NCBI GenBank assembly: GCA_017437145.1
Contig: JAFSBT010000001.1
Location: forward strand, 1-38,866
Source of the DNA: Clostridia bacterium
Lineage (GTDB): Bacteria; Bacillota; Clostridia; TANB77; CAG-508
Direction: 5' to 3'
DNA length: 38,866 nucleotides
Within the stretch, counting starts at the first letter, position 1. Each line of letters begins with the position of its first letter. Shown one piece after another: positions 17,733 through 25,771 of the stretch. The translations under genes were made by a program, and so were the position numbers. The notes beneath the pieces are model-generated. The model ran no database searches, was not told the origin of the DNA, and saw nothing but the letters and a program-made list of their open reading frames with translations.

Positions 17733-19129
17733 ATGCAAAAATTTAACATATTAAGAGAAAAATATAAAGAATTCATATATAAAGATTTTGAAATTCGTGA
17801 AGAAAACAATAACATTATAATTAAATATCTTTTTGAAATTCCAGGACTTACTAAATTTGAACCTACAATAACAATAGAAAAAAGACATATAAAGTTTAAT
17901 AGTATAGAAGATAACTTAGTAAAAGAAATGGTTTTTAATCTTGGTATTGTAGAAGCAATTAGTTATTGGAAAAGCATATGTGCTCAAAAACTAATTGTAG
18001 AATGTGGAAGTTTAGATTCTGAACAAATAGAATTTTTCAAAAAATTATTTTATTTAGGACTAGGAGAATTTAGGTATATAAATAATATCAAAATTGATGA
18101 AAAAGACTTTATAGAAATTATTTCAAAAAATATTGAGATTGACATTTCTAAAAATTTACAATATAATAGAATGAAAGGTAACATAAAATTTGTTTCGCGG
18201 AAATCTAATCCCAATAGGTGGAGGAAAAGATTCTACAGTTACTTTAAGCCTATTAGATAAATATAAAGAAGATAGTTATTGCTTGCTAATAGGAGGAAAA
18301 GAACCTTCTGTTGAAGCTGCAAAAGTTGCAGGATATGAAGACAAAATAATTTACGTTACAAGAAAAATAGATAAAGAACTTTTAGAATTAAATAAGAAAG
18401 GATATTTAAATGGTCATACACCATTTTCTGCATTACTTGCTTTTTTATCTTATTTAATTGCATATTTAACAAATAAAAAATACATTACATTATCTAATGA
18501 ATCAAGTGCAAATGAAAGCAATGTAGAAGGAGAAAATATAAATCATCAATATTCTAAAACATTTGAATTTGAACAAGATTTTAGAAAATATGTTGAGGAG
18601 TATTTACATACAGAATCAGAATATTTAAGTTTACTAAGACCATTAAATGAATTACAAATAGCAAAATTGTTTTCTAAAAATGAACAATATCATAATATTT
18701 TCAGAAGCTGTAATGAAGGAAGCAAAAAAATACCATGGGAATGGTGCTGTAATTGTCCAAAGTGCTTATTTGTATATATAATTTTAAGTCCATTTTTATA
18801 CAAGGATAAATTAGTTAAAATATTTAAAGAGGACTTATTTGAAAAAGAAAGTTTAAAGAAAACTTTTATTGAATTAATACGGACATGGAGAAACAAAACC
18901 TTTTGAATGTGTTGGTACATACGAAGAAGTAAATTATGCTTTGAGCAAAACAATATTAAATTTAGAAGAACAAGAATTACCTTATCTTCTTAAATTTTAT
19001 AAAGAGAAATATGGATTAGTAAGCACAGATGAAGACATAACAAAAAGATACAATACGAGTAATAATTTAACAAAAGAATTTGATAAGATTTTAAGAAAGT
19101 GTATAGGAGTAGATAAGGATGTCGAATGA
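17733..19129 (+). CDS. murL: MurL-type UDP-MurNAc-L-Ala-L-Glu epimerase, read through two CGG +1 recoding sites
   Basis: 464 residues if both CGGs (18198, 18880) are read as CGGA = Gly. ATG 17733 has GAGGAGG upstream. After the first shift the protein has NLIPIGGGKDSTVTLSLLDK, a PP-loop-like ATP site. It then has FRSCNEGSKKIPWEWCCNC with PKCLFVYIILSPFL, and after the second shift GHGETKPFECVGTYEEVNYA. This combination (GGGKDS, SCN...W-CxxCxKC-FVF, KPFECVG) matches MurL, which epimerises the terminal L-Glu of UDP-MurNAc-L-Ala-L-Glu. Its usual partner MurD2 is plausibly the ligase at 25772. Without recoding the gene would be in three pieces, each stopping within 21 codons of a CGG. The 3' end overlaps the next gene by 11 bases, implying coupled translation. 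Confidence 0.8.
18198..18200 (+). other. First CGG recoding site in murL
   Basis: Zero frame GTT TCG CGG AAA; the recoded reading is GTT TCG GGA AAT CTA, giving FVS-G-NLIPIGGGKDS. Codon 156. The zero-frame stop is about 20 codons downstream. Confidence 0.85.
18880..18882 (+). other. Second CGG recoding site in murL
   Basis: Zero frame TTA ATA CGG ACA TGG; the recoded reading is TTA ATA GGA CAT GGA, giving ELI-G-HGETKPFECVG. The zero frame stops eight codons on. Confidence 0.85.
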
Positions 19130-20231
19130 TTTTAAAGAAAAATGTAAAGTACCAGAAAAATACAGAAAAGCTGTAGAAGAAGTAAGCCAAACAAATAAAA
19201 AAAGACAAGAGCAAATAGAAGAAATAATGAGTGCATTAAAGGAAAAAAATCTTAATCAAAATCAATTAAATGTAGTAAGGAAAACAGTAGAAAAATTAAT
19301 TCAATCAGGAACTGCAAAATTTGAATTGACTCCAGAAGAGTTGGAGAACTTTACTACGGTTCCAACAGAGCAACAACAAAAAGCTGCATACATGAAGTTT
19401 ATAAAAGATCAAGCAAAAGGATTTTTTATGATTTTAGAGCTTATAAAAGAACAAATAAGATTACTTATAGATAATGGACAGATTGATAAAGATATAAGTG
19501 TAAATATGTATGCAAGAGTTAAAGGTCTAGAATCTGCAATAAATAATGAAGACAGTAATGAGGGGAATTTAGAAGGTAAACTTAAAGTTTTAGATGATGT
19601 TTTTGGAATAACTATAGTAGCGAAGGATAAAAAAGATGTATCAACAATAAAAAAACATATATCAAATTCGTTAATAAAGGTTATAAAGAGTAAAGAAATT
19701 AATAAATCTTTAAAAGATAAAAACGGCAATATAATATATGATGAAGATGGAAAAGCTATGCCAGGATATGCAGCTATTCATGATACAGGTTATATAAACG
19801 ATATAGCATTTAAATGGTTAAAGAATATAAAAGTAGATGGATATAAGGTACAAATAGCACAATGTATTAATGAAGACAAAGAAGCAGAAATTACTTTAGA
19901 AGATTTGGAAGAAATTGATAAAAAAGTATATACATCACCGGAAGAATTGCCAGTAATAGAAATTCATTATCAATCAGAAGAAGAATATGAACGTGCAAAT
20001 GGAGTAGCATCACATACAGAATATAAACAAAGACATGGAAAAGAAAATGTGGTATTTATTCAACAAAAATATTTACATGAAGAATTTCATAGATTTGTGG
20101 ATCTTCCAATAATGTTTGAGTGGACATCTCACGATGATAAAGTAAGATTATTAGATAGAGATGAAACATTATTTACGATGTATCCTTATTTAAGACAACT
20201 ACAAGCAAAAAGAGAGCAAATGACACACTAA
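19119..20231 (+). CDS. RelA/SpoT-like nucleotidyltransferase-domain protein
   Basis: 370 residues, ATG start overlapping the end of murL by 11 bases. Residues 1-130 are helical and charged. The middle resembles a (p)ppGpp synthetase domain: ARVKGLESAIN, LKVLDDVFGITIVAKDKKDV (compare the DxxGxRI core), PGYAAIHDTGYIN, and PVIEIHYQSEEEYERANGVA then SHTEYKQR, which parallels the EIQIRT...E.G.AAHW.YK region of RelA/SpoT. No HD hydrolase or TGS domain is present, so it would be a small synthetase-like or derived protein. The similarity is by eye and divergent, and activity is unproven. Translational coupling to murL suggests a link between cell-wall synthesis and a nucleotide signal, which is inference. 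Confidence 0.6.
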   Translation: MSNDFKEKCKVPEKYRKAVEEVSQTNKKRQEQIEEIMSALKEKNLNQNQLNVVRKTVEKLIQSGTAKFELTPEELENFTTVPTEQQQKAAYMKFIKDQAKGFFMILELIKEQIRLLIDNGQIDKDISVNMYARVKGLESAINNEDSNEGNLEGKLKVLDDVFGITIVAKDKKDVSTIKKHISNSLIKVIKSKEINKSLKDKNGNIIYDEDGKAMPGYAAIHDTGYINDIAFKWLKNIKVDGYKVQIAQCINEDKEAEITLEDLEEIDKKVYTSPEELPVIEIHYQSEEEYERANGVASHTEYKQRHGKENVVFIQQKYLHEEFHRFVDLPIMFEWTSHDDKVRLLDRDETLFTMYPYLRQLQAKREQMTH

Positions 20232-20250
20232 CACACACATATTGAATAAT

Positions 20251-20278
20251 GTATGGGTCGCCGCCCTCGGCGACCCGA
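20251..20278. repeat. Family A palindromic repeat
   Basis: GGGTCGCC-GCCCT-CGGCGACCC hairpin (arm variant GGGTCGCC) followed by GAAGGAATA. The segment CGCCCTCGGCGA recurs inside the hemW reading frame at 31746. Confidence 0.85.
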
Positions 20279-20289
20279 AGGAATAGTAT

Positions 20290-20317
20290 AAAATCCCTTT
20301 AAGGGATTTTTTTTTGT
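20290..20317 (+). terminator. Rho-independent terminator before spoIIIAA
   Basis: AAAATCCC-TTTAA-GGGATTTT followed by a run of Ts. It separates the murL unit from the sporulation operon. Confidence 0.8.
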
Positions 20318-20373
20318 TCTAAAAATTTTTTTCATGCATATATATATTAAAAGGACATGCTTGGAGGATATAT

Positions 20374-21279
20374 ATGCAAAAACAAATATTAAGATATTTT
20401 TCTAAAAAAATTTCCCAAGAAATACAAATGTATTTAAATGATCAGTTAGAAGAAATTAGGTTAAGAGCTAATGAACCTATAATTCTAAGATATGATACAT
20501 ATGAAACAATATTAGAATATATTACTAAAACGGAAGATTTATTAGAGACACTTCAAAACATTTGTGAAAATTCTATTTATGCATATCAAAAGGAAATTTG
20601 CGAAGGATTTATTACAGTCAAAAAAGGACACAGAGTTGGTATTGCAGGGAATGTAGTAATAGAGAATGAAAAAGTAAAAAATATAAAATACATATCAAGT
20701 TTGAATTTTAGAATTGCAAAAGAAATTAATGACTGCAGTAAAAAAGTATTAAAGTACATATTAGATATTAAGAATAATAGTGTTTATAACACACTAATTG
20801 TTTCACCGCCAGGAGGAGGGAAAACAACAATTTTAAGAGATTTAATAAAAAACATAAGCAATGGCATAGATGAAATTAACTTTAAAGGATTGAATGTAGG
20901 ATTAGTAGATGAAAGGGGAGAGCTAGCCGCAATGTATAAGGGGGCACCACAAAATGATATTGGTTTAAGAACTGATATATTAGATAACATACCAAAAGCA
21001 ATGGGAATGAAACTTTTAATACGTTCAATGGGACCGCAAGTAATAAGTGCTGACGAGATTGGGACATATGAAGATGTAGAAGCAATAGATTATGCAATAT
21101 GTTCAGGGGTAAAAGGGATTTTCACTGCTCACGGAAATTCATTACAACAAATATTTTTAAATCCGATTTTAAGTGAATTGCTAAACAAACACATCTTTGA
21201 AAGAATTATAATTTTAAATAAAAAAGAAATAAAACAAACACATAAATTATCAGGAGGAAAAGAATATGTTAGTTATTAA
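20374..21279 (+). CDS. spoIIIAA: Stage III sporulation protein AA (secretion ATPase-like)
   Basis: 301 residues, ATG start with TTGGAGG upstream. First gene of the eight-gene spoIIIA operon. It is an AAA-type ATPase related to type II/IV secretion ATPases: Walker A VSPPGGGKTTILRDL (about 144-158), GLVDERGELAAMYKG, QVISADEIGTYEDVEAIDYA (Walker B region), and GIFTAHGNS. It powers the SpoIIIA-SpoIIQ feeding-tube complex at the forespore membrane. spoIIIAB overlaps the 3' end by 14 bases. No clear SigE promoter could be assigned by eye. Confidence 0.95.
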   Translation: MQKQILRYFSKKISQEIQMYLNDQLEEIRLRANEPIILRYDTYETILEYITKTEDLLETLQNICENSIYAYQKEICEGFITVKKGHRVGIAGNVVIENEKVKNIKYISSLNFRIAKEINDCSKKVLKYILDIKNNSVYNTLIVSPPGGGKTTILRDLIKNISNGIDEINFKGLNVGLVDERGELAAMYKGAPQNDIGLRTDILDNIPKAMGMKLLIRSMGPQVISADEIGTYEDVEAIDYAICSGVKGIFTAHGNSLQQIFLNPILSELLNKHIFERIIILNKKEIKQTHKLSGGKEYVSY

Positions 21280-21775
21280 AATAATAGTGTATGCATTTAT
21301 ATTTTTATCATCTTCTTGTATAGGACTATTAATTTCAAGAAAGTACACAGATAGAGAGAAGGAATTAAAAGAGTTTAAAAAAGCCTTAAATATGTTTAAA
21401 ACAAAAATTAAATTTACATATGAACCTATTCAAGAAATTTTTAACCAAATATCAAAAAATATAGATTCAAATGTAGGACATGTATTCAAAATTGCAAGTA
21501 ATAATATGAGAGATTATTCTGCTGATGAAGCTTGGAGAATGGCTTTAGATATTAGGATTTTAAATATAGAAACAGAAGATTTAAATATATTAAAAGATTT
21601 TAGTAAGTTATTAGGAAAAACTGATATCCAAGGACAAATAAGTCAGATAGATTTAACTAATGTTTTTTTAGATGAACAAATACAAAAAGCAACTAGAGAA
21701 AGAATGAAAAATGAAAAATTATATAGAACTTTAGGTATGATTGCAGGACTTGCGATAGTAATAGTTTTAATGTGA
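21266..21775 (+). CDS. spoIIIAB: Stage III sporulation protein AB
   Basis: 169 residues, starting inside the end of spoIIIAA. An N-terminal helix (IIVYAFIFLSSSCIGLLISR), a cytoplasmic helical domain with the family pattern (REKELKEFKKALNMFKTKI) and a C-terminal helix (GMIAGLAIVIVLM). Related to GspF-type platform proteins of secretion systems. Ends TGA and is followed closely by spoIIIAC. Confidence 0.9.
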   Translation: MLVIKIIVYAFIFLSSSCIGLLISRKYTDREKELKEFKKALNMFKTKIKFTYEPIQEIFNQISKNIDSNVGHVFKIASNNMRDYSADEAWRMALDIRILNIETEDLNILKDFSKLLGKTDIQGQISQIDLTNVFLDEQIQKATRERMKNEKLYRTLGMIAGLAIVIVLM

Positions 21776-21786
21776 GGTATGAAATT

Positions 21787-21981
21787 ATGAATATAGATTT
21801 GTTATTTAAAATTGCTGCAATAGGAATTTTAGTTGCAGTATTACATCAGGTTTTAGTAAGAGCAGGTAGAGAAGACCAAGCAATGATGACAACGCTTGCA
21901 GGATTAGTAATAGTTTTAACAATGGTTATAAAAGAAATTAGTACGTTGTTTAATAGTGTGAGGACTATGTTTAATTTATAA
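21787..21981 (+). CDS. spoIIIAC: Stage III sporulation protein AC
   Basis: 64 residues. ATG at 21787 is chosen because GAGGT lies eight bases upstream; a GTG at 21772 overlaps the spoIIIAB stop. Two hydrophobic helices and the family motif LHQVLVRAGREDQA are visible. Small membrane subunit of the SpoIIIA complex. Confidence 0.9.
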   Translation: MNIDLLFKIAAIGILVAVLHQVLVRAGREDQAMMTTLAGLVIVLTMVIKEISTLFNSVRTMFNL

Positions 21982-21990
21982 AATTGATTT

Positions 21991-22080
21991 TGGTAATTGG
22001 AATTTGGAATTTGGAAATACGGGCCAGTTCTTCAAAGGATTTTTCTATATTACCAAACTCCAAAATCCAAATGCTAAATA
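21991..22080. repeat. Family B inverted repeat inside the spoIIIA operon
   Basis: TGGTAATTGGAATTTGG and AATTTGGAAATA (left, 21991-22019) face TACCAAACTCCAAAATCC and AAATGCTAAATA (right, 22051-22080). It fills the 115-base gap between spoIIIAC and spoIIID-type gene spoIIIAD. It leaves an open frame into spoIIIAD that is not protein-like, so I do not extend that gene. Confidence 0.65.
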
Positions 22081-22096
22081 CGTAAAGGAGAAAAAT

Positions 22097-22480
22097 TTGG
22101 ATATTGTAAAAATAATAGGATTAGGATTAATTGCATTACTAATTATAATAATTTTAAAACAATATAAACCAGAATTTGCGGTGTATGTTTCTTTGATTGC
22201 GGGTGTATTGATATTTTTTATGGTGTTGGACAAGTTGTCAGGAATAGTTTCTATACTAACTACTTTGTCAAATAAAACAAACATAAATAGTCAATACATA
22301 CAAATTTTATTAAAAATAACAGGTATAGCAATTTTAACTGAATTTGCTGTAAGCATATGCAAAGATTCAGGAGAAGCGGCAATAGCAAGCAAAATAGATT
22401 TGGGAGGAAAAGTAATTATTATAAGTATTTCAATACCAATTATAGTCGCTCTGCTAGAAGTTATAATAAAAATACTTTAA
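22097..22480 (+). CDS. spoIIIAD: Stage III sporulation protein AD
   Basis: 127 residues from TTG 22097, which has AAAGGAG seven bases upstream. An open frame back to 22004 runs through a family B repeat and is rejected as coding. Hydrophobic helices (IIGLGLIALLIIIILKQY and others) plus the family motif EFAVSICKDSGEAAIASKI, then LGGKVIIISISIPII. Membrane subunit of the SpoIIIA complex. Confidence 0.9.
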   Translation: MDIVKIIGLGLIALLIIIILKQYKPEFAVYVSLIAGVLIFFMVLDKLSGIVSILTTLSNKTNINSQYIQILLKITGIAILTEFAVSICKDSGEAAIASKIDLGGKVIIISISIPIIVALLEVIIKIL

Positions 22481-22498
22481 TAAAAGGAGTGAAATATC

Positions 22499-23641
22499 AT
22501 AAAAAAAGTACTAATTATATTTTTTATTATAATGATATTTTCTTCAAAATTTAGTTTTGCCACAGAAGAAATAATAGAAGAACAAATGGAATCATTAAAT
22601 ATATCTAGTTTTATAGAAGAAGGAGAAAAATATACAAAAGAAATCCTTCCCGATATTGAAATTTCAGAACTTTTAGCTGATGCACTTTCAGGTGATATTG
22701 ATAATGAAAGTTTATATAAAAGTATTTTAGCACTATTGGGAAATGAAGTTAAAAGTACATTAACTTTGTTACGGTGGGATTTTAGCAATAATAGTTATAC
22801 ATAGCATTTTAAAAAGTATAAGTGACAGCTTAAATAATGAAGGAATATCACGGAATAGCCTACTATGTTGAATACATACTTATAGTTACTTTAGTAATGC
22901 ATAATTTTTCTGAAATTGTAAGTATGGTGAAGGATACAATAAATAATTTAGTGGGCTTTATGAATTCGCTTGTTCCAATACTTATGGCACTAATGACAAG
23001 TTCGCGGCAGTATTGCTTCAGCAAATTTAATTCAACCAGTAATCTTATTTATAATAATTTTTATAGGAAATATAATTACTGTAGTAATTCTACCAATAAT
23101 AACGGTATCAACAGTTATAGGTATTGTTTCAAATATTTCAGATAAAGTTCAAATAGGAAAAATTTCAAAGTTTTTAAAATCAAGTGTAGTATGGGTTCTT
23201 GGAACAGCAATTACTATTTTTGTTGGAGTTTTATCTTTAGAAGGGACTTTAACAAGTTCTGTAGATGGATTATCTGCTAAAGGTATAAAAGCTGTTGCAG
23301 CAAATGTTATACCAGTATTAGGAAAAGCTTTAAGTGATTCTGTTGACACTGTTTTAGGATGTACAATTTTATTAAAAAATGCAGTAGGTGTTGTAGGAAT
23401 GCTTGTATTAGTTTCAATTTGTATAATGCCAATTATAAAATTATCAGTATTAACTATTAGTTATAATTTAACAACTGCAATAGCGGAACCAATTGCAGAT
23501 AAAAGAATTGTAAAATTATTAGAACAAATAACAGGAACATTTAAATTGCTTTTAGCAGTAACTTTTTTTGTATCTATTTTACTTATAATTGGACTAGCTT
23601 TAACATTAAAAATTTCAAATGCGGGTATGATGTATAGGTAG
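22499..23641 (+). CDS. spoIIIAE: Stage III sporulation protein AE, read through three CGG +1 recoding sites
   Basis: 379 residues if three CGGs (22772, 22851, 23005) are read as CGGN = Gly; the usual length is about 400. The pieces are: a signal peptide (KKVLIIFFIIMIFSSKFSFA) and helical segment (91 codons); GGILAIIVIHSILKSISDSL (26 codons); GIAYYVEYILIVTLVMHNFS (51 codons); then GSIASANLIQPVILFIIIFI to the end, with GTLTSSVDGLSAKGIKAVAA and LGCTILLKNAVGVVG matching SpoIIIAE. The start is unusual: AAAGGAG at 22483-22489 points to ATA at 22499 (or ATC at 22496). The first ATG (22532) has no ribosome binding site and would cut the signal peptide. Without recoding the operon could not make this membrane subunit of the mother-cell to forespore channel. 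Confidence 0.85.
22772..22774 (+). other. First CGG recoding site in spoIIIAE
   Basis: Zero frame TTG TTA CGG TGG; recoded TTG TTA GGT GGG ATT, giving LTLL-G-GILAII. The zero frame ends ten codons on. Confidence 0.85.
22851..22853 (+). other. Second CGG recoding site in spoIIIAE
   Basis: In the frame used after the first site: ATA TCA CGG AAT. Recoded ATA TCA GGA ATA GCC, giving EGIS-G-IAYYVEY. Zero-frame stop six codons on. Confidence 0.85.
23005..23007 (+). other. Third CGG recoding site in spoIIIAE
   Basis: AGT TCG CGG CAG; recoded AGT TCG GGC AGT ATT, giving MTSS-G-SIASANL. It is the only site where the resulting glycine codon is GGC. Zero-frame stop about 46 codons on. Confidence 0.85.
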
Positions 23642-23650
23642 GTGTGAAAG

Positions 23651-24244
23651 ATGACTGAATCAATAAGTTCATGGGCAGGTCAAATAGTAATAGCAGTAGT
23701 TGTAGTTACTATTCTAGAAATGATTTTGCCAAATAGTAATAATAAAAAATACATAAAAACAATAATAGGAATATACGTATTATTTATAATTGTTTCTCCT
23801 ATAGTTACCTATTTTTTTAAGGATAATTTTAATTTTGATACGATATTAGGAGCATATAGTATAGAAACTAATGATATTGATGAAAAAAAAGACTTAACAA
23901 TACCAACTAATAATCAAGTAGAAAAATTATATATAAAAGAAGTAGAAAAGGAAATAAAACAAGAAATAGAAAAACAAGGATATGAAACAAAAGCTCTTGA
24001 AACTAATGTAAATATAGATAATGGAGAAATCACGCATTTGAAAATAATAATATCAAAAACAAATAATCAAAATAACAGTGTAATAGACAATAGCATTGTA
24101 AAACCAATAAATATACAAATATCAAAAAATGAAGTAAATGAAGTAGAAAAAAATATTAGTGAAGAAGATATTGAAAAAATAAAAGAAGCATTAGAGAAAA
24201 TTTATAAATTAGAAAAAGAAAAAATTATAATTGAGGAGGAATAA
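23651..24244 (+). CDS. spoIIIAF: Stage III sporulation protein AF
   Basis: 197 residues, ATG start with AGGTGTG upstream. Two N-terminal helices (IVIAVVVVTILEMILP and IIGIYVLFIIVSPIV) are followed by a long charged domain, as in the family. Intact; it contains no CGG. It follows spoIIIAE after nine bases and is followed by spoIIIAG after one base. Confidence 0.9.
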   Translation: MTESISSWAGQIVIAVVVVTILEMILPNSNNKKYIKTIIGIYVLFIIVSPIVTYFFKDNFNFDTILGAYSIETNDIDEKKDLTIPTNNQVEKLYIKEVEKEIKQEIEKQGYETKALETNVNIDNGEITHLKIIISKTNNQNNSVIDNSIVKPINIQISKNEVNEVEKNISEEDIEKIKEALEKIYKLEKEKIIIEEE

Positions 24245-24245
24245 G

Positions 24246-24854
24246 ATGTTAAAGGATAAATTAAGAGAATGGAAATATTTAGTTGTAAAAAAAACTGAAG
24301 GAAATAATAAAAAAAACATAGAAAATTTAGTTGTATTTTTAGTTTTATTAATAATAACAATAATTGCAATAAACAGTATATGGGGAAAAAACGATAATAA
24401 GAATAATAAAGAAAGTGAAACAACTTTTAAAGAACTTGCACAAGAAAATATTAATAGTAATAATATAGAAGCAGAAGAATATAATTTAGAAGATGAATTA
24501 GAGGACATACTATCAAACATATCTGGAGTTGGGAAAGTAGAGGTTTTGATTACATATTCTCAGAGCAGTCAGGTAGTAGCAATGTATGATGAAAAGGTAA
24601 CAACCAGTATAACAGAAGAAACTGATACAGCAGGAGCAAAAAGAAATGTACAAGAATCAGATGTAAGTAAAGAAATAATCGTGGATGGAGATAATTCACC
24701 TATAACAGAAAAAGTGGTTATGCCAAAAATAGAAGGAGCAATAGTAATTGCAGAAGGAGCTGATAATGCAACTATAAAAACTGACATAATTCAAGCAGTA
24801 TCAGCAGTCACGGGAGTATCTACATACAAGGTTCAGGTATTTAAAATGAAGTAA
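24246..24854 (+). CDS. spoIIIAG: Stage III sporulation protein AG
   Basis: 202 residues from ATG 24246; GAGGAGG immediately upstream decides this start over an in-frame TTG at 24231. One membrane helix (LVVFLVLLIITIIAINSIWG) and then the ring-building domain: LEDILSNISGVGKVEVLITY, and PKIEGAIVIAEGADNATIKT near the end. It oligomerises into the SpoIIIAG ring of the channel. Confidence 0.9.
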   Translation: MLKDKLREWKYLVVKKTEGNNKKNIENLVVFLVLLIITIIAINSIWGKNDNKNNKESETTFKELAQENINSNNIEAEEYNLEDELEDILSNISGVGKVEVLITYSQSSQVVAMYDEKVTTSITEETDTAGAKRNVQESDVSKEIIVDGDNSPITEKVVMPKIEGAIVIAEGADNATIKTDIIQAVSAVTGVSTYKVQVFKMK

Positions 24855-24885
24855 AAATAATCATAAGTATAATGTGAAATCATTT

Positions 24886-24915
24886 GTAGGGGTCGTCGCA
24901 CACGGCGACTCGTCC
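24886..24915. repeat. Family A palindromic repeat inside the spoIIIA operon
   Basis: GTAGGGGTCGTCGC-ACAC-GGCGACTCG between spoIIIAG and spoIIIAH. Arm variant GTCGTCGC/GGCGAC. Confidence 0.8.
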
Positions 24916-24952
24916 ATATGTTTTGAAATAATATAATAAAGGAGAGAAAAAC

Positions 24953-25571
24953 ATGAAAATTTTTAAGAGAAATCAACTAATAATTTTAGTAATGGCATTA
25001 ATGCTAATTACAGCAGGGTATTTAAACTATACTTCTGATAATAACGAAATTGAAACATCAGCTACAATAGGAAGTACTGATGCAACATTAGGAGATGCAA
25101 CTTTAGTTAATGCAAATGTTTATACTAATGAGACAATTAATGAAATAAGCAATTCAGTAAATGAGGTAGTAAGTAATGAAGTTGTTGGAGAAGATAACAC
25201 AGTTGAAACAGCAAATACAAATGATGATGAATATTTTATAAATTCAAAATTAGAAAGAACGGCAATGTATTCAGAATTATTAGAATCATACCAAGAATTA
25301 TATAACAATACATCAGCAAGTGTAGAAGAAAAGAAAGAAGCATTAGTAAAAATAAATGAAATAAATAATATAAAAAATTCAATAATGATAGCTGAAAATT
25401 TAATTTATGCAAAAGGAATAGAAGACTTAGTCATTTTTGTTAATGATAATAGTGTAAGTGTTGTGGTTGGTAAAGAAGATTTACGGAGCAGAAGAAATTG
25501 CACAAATACAAAACATTATATCAAGAGAATTAAATGTTGACGCAGGAGAGATACATATAAGCAATAAATAA
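24953..25571 (+). CDS. spoIIIAH: Stage III sporulation protein AH, read through a CGG +1 recoding site
   Basis: 205 residues if CGG at 25484 is read as CGGA = Gly. ATG 24953 has AAAGGAG upstream. An N-terminal helix (IILVMALMLITAGYLNY), a low-complexity Thr/Asn-rich linker, and a C-terminal ring domain with ERTAMYSELLESYQELYNNT and DLVIFVNDNSVSVVVGKEDL. The +1 frame then gives GAEEIAQIQNIISRELNVDA and ends HISNK, the conserved SpoIIIAH tail (AEVAKI-type). SpoIIIAH binds forespore SpoIIQ across the intermembrane space. The zero frame ends 18 codons after the CGG in an unrelated basic tail. Confidence 0.85.
25484..25486 (+). other. CGG recoding site in spoIIIAH
   Basis: GAT TTA CGG AGC; recoded GAT TTA GGA GCA GAA GAA, giving KEDL-G-AEEIAQIQ. 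Codon 178. Confidence 0.85.
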
Positions 25572-25584
25572 GTTCATATTATTT

Positions 25585-25611
25585 GTAGGGGCAGTCGCCC
25601 ACGGCTGACCT
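25585..25611. repeat. Family A palindromic repeat
   Basis: GTAGGGGCAGTCG-CCCA-CGGCTGACC hairpin after spoIIIAH. Arm variant GCAGTCG/CGGCTGAC. Confidence 0.8.
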
Positions 25612-25623
25612 GTTAATAAAAAT

Positions 25624-25650
25624 TTGACAATTTGTGGTATTTAAGATAAT
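25624..25650 (+). promoter_or_regulatory. Possible promoter of the murD2-like gene
   Basis: TTGACA at 25624-25629 and GATAAT at 25645-25650 with a 15-bp spacer. It lies 122 bases before the start codon, with a family B repeat in the leader. Confidence 0.45.
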
Positions 25651-25657
25651 ATTAGTT

Positions 25658-25752
25658 GTAGTTAGCATTTGGCGTTTAGTATTTGGTTATATGAGGGAAT
25701 TCTACGAAGACTTTCCCTAGAAACCAACAACCAAACTCCAATAACCAAATAC
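25658..25752. repeat. Family B inverted repeat
   Basis: GTTAGCATTTGGCGTTTAGT and ATTTGGTTA (left) face AACCAACAACCAAACTCCA and ATAACCAAATAC (right), with an inner AGGGAA...TTCCCT hairpin (25694-25718). It occupies the leader of the murD2-like gene. Confidence 0.65.
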
Positions 25753-25771
25753 AAAAAAAGAAGGTAAAACA

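Noticed and set aside
22004..22096. N-terminal extension of SpoIIIAD
   Set aside because: The extension is encoded by a family B inverted repeat. A ribosome binding site precedes TTG at 22097, which gives the normal SpoIIIAD length.
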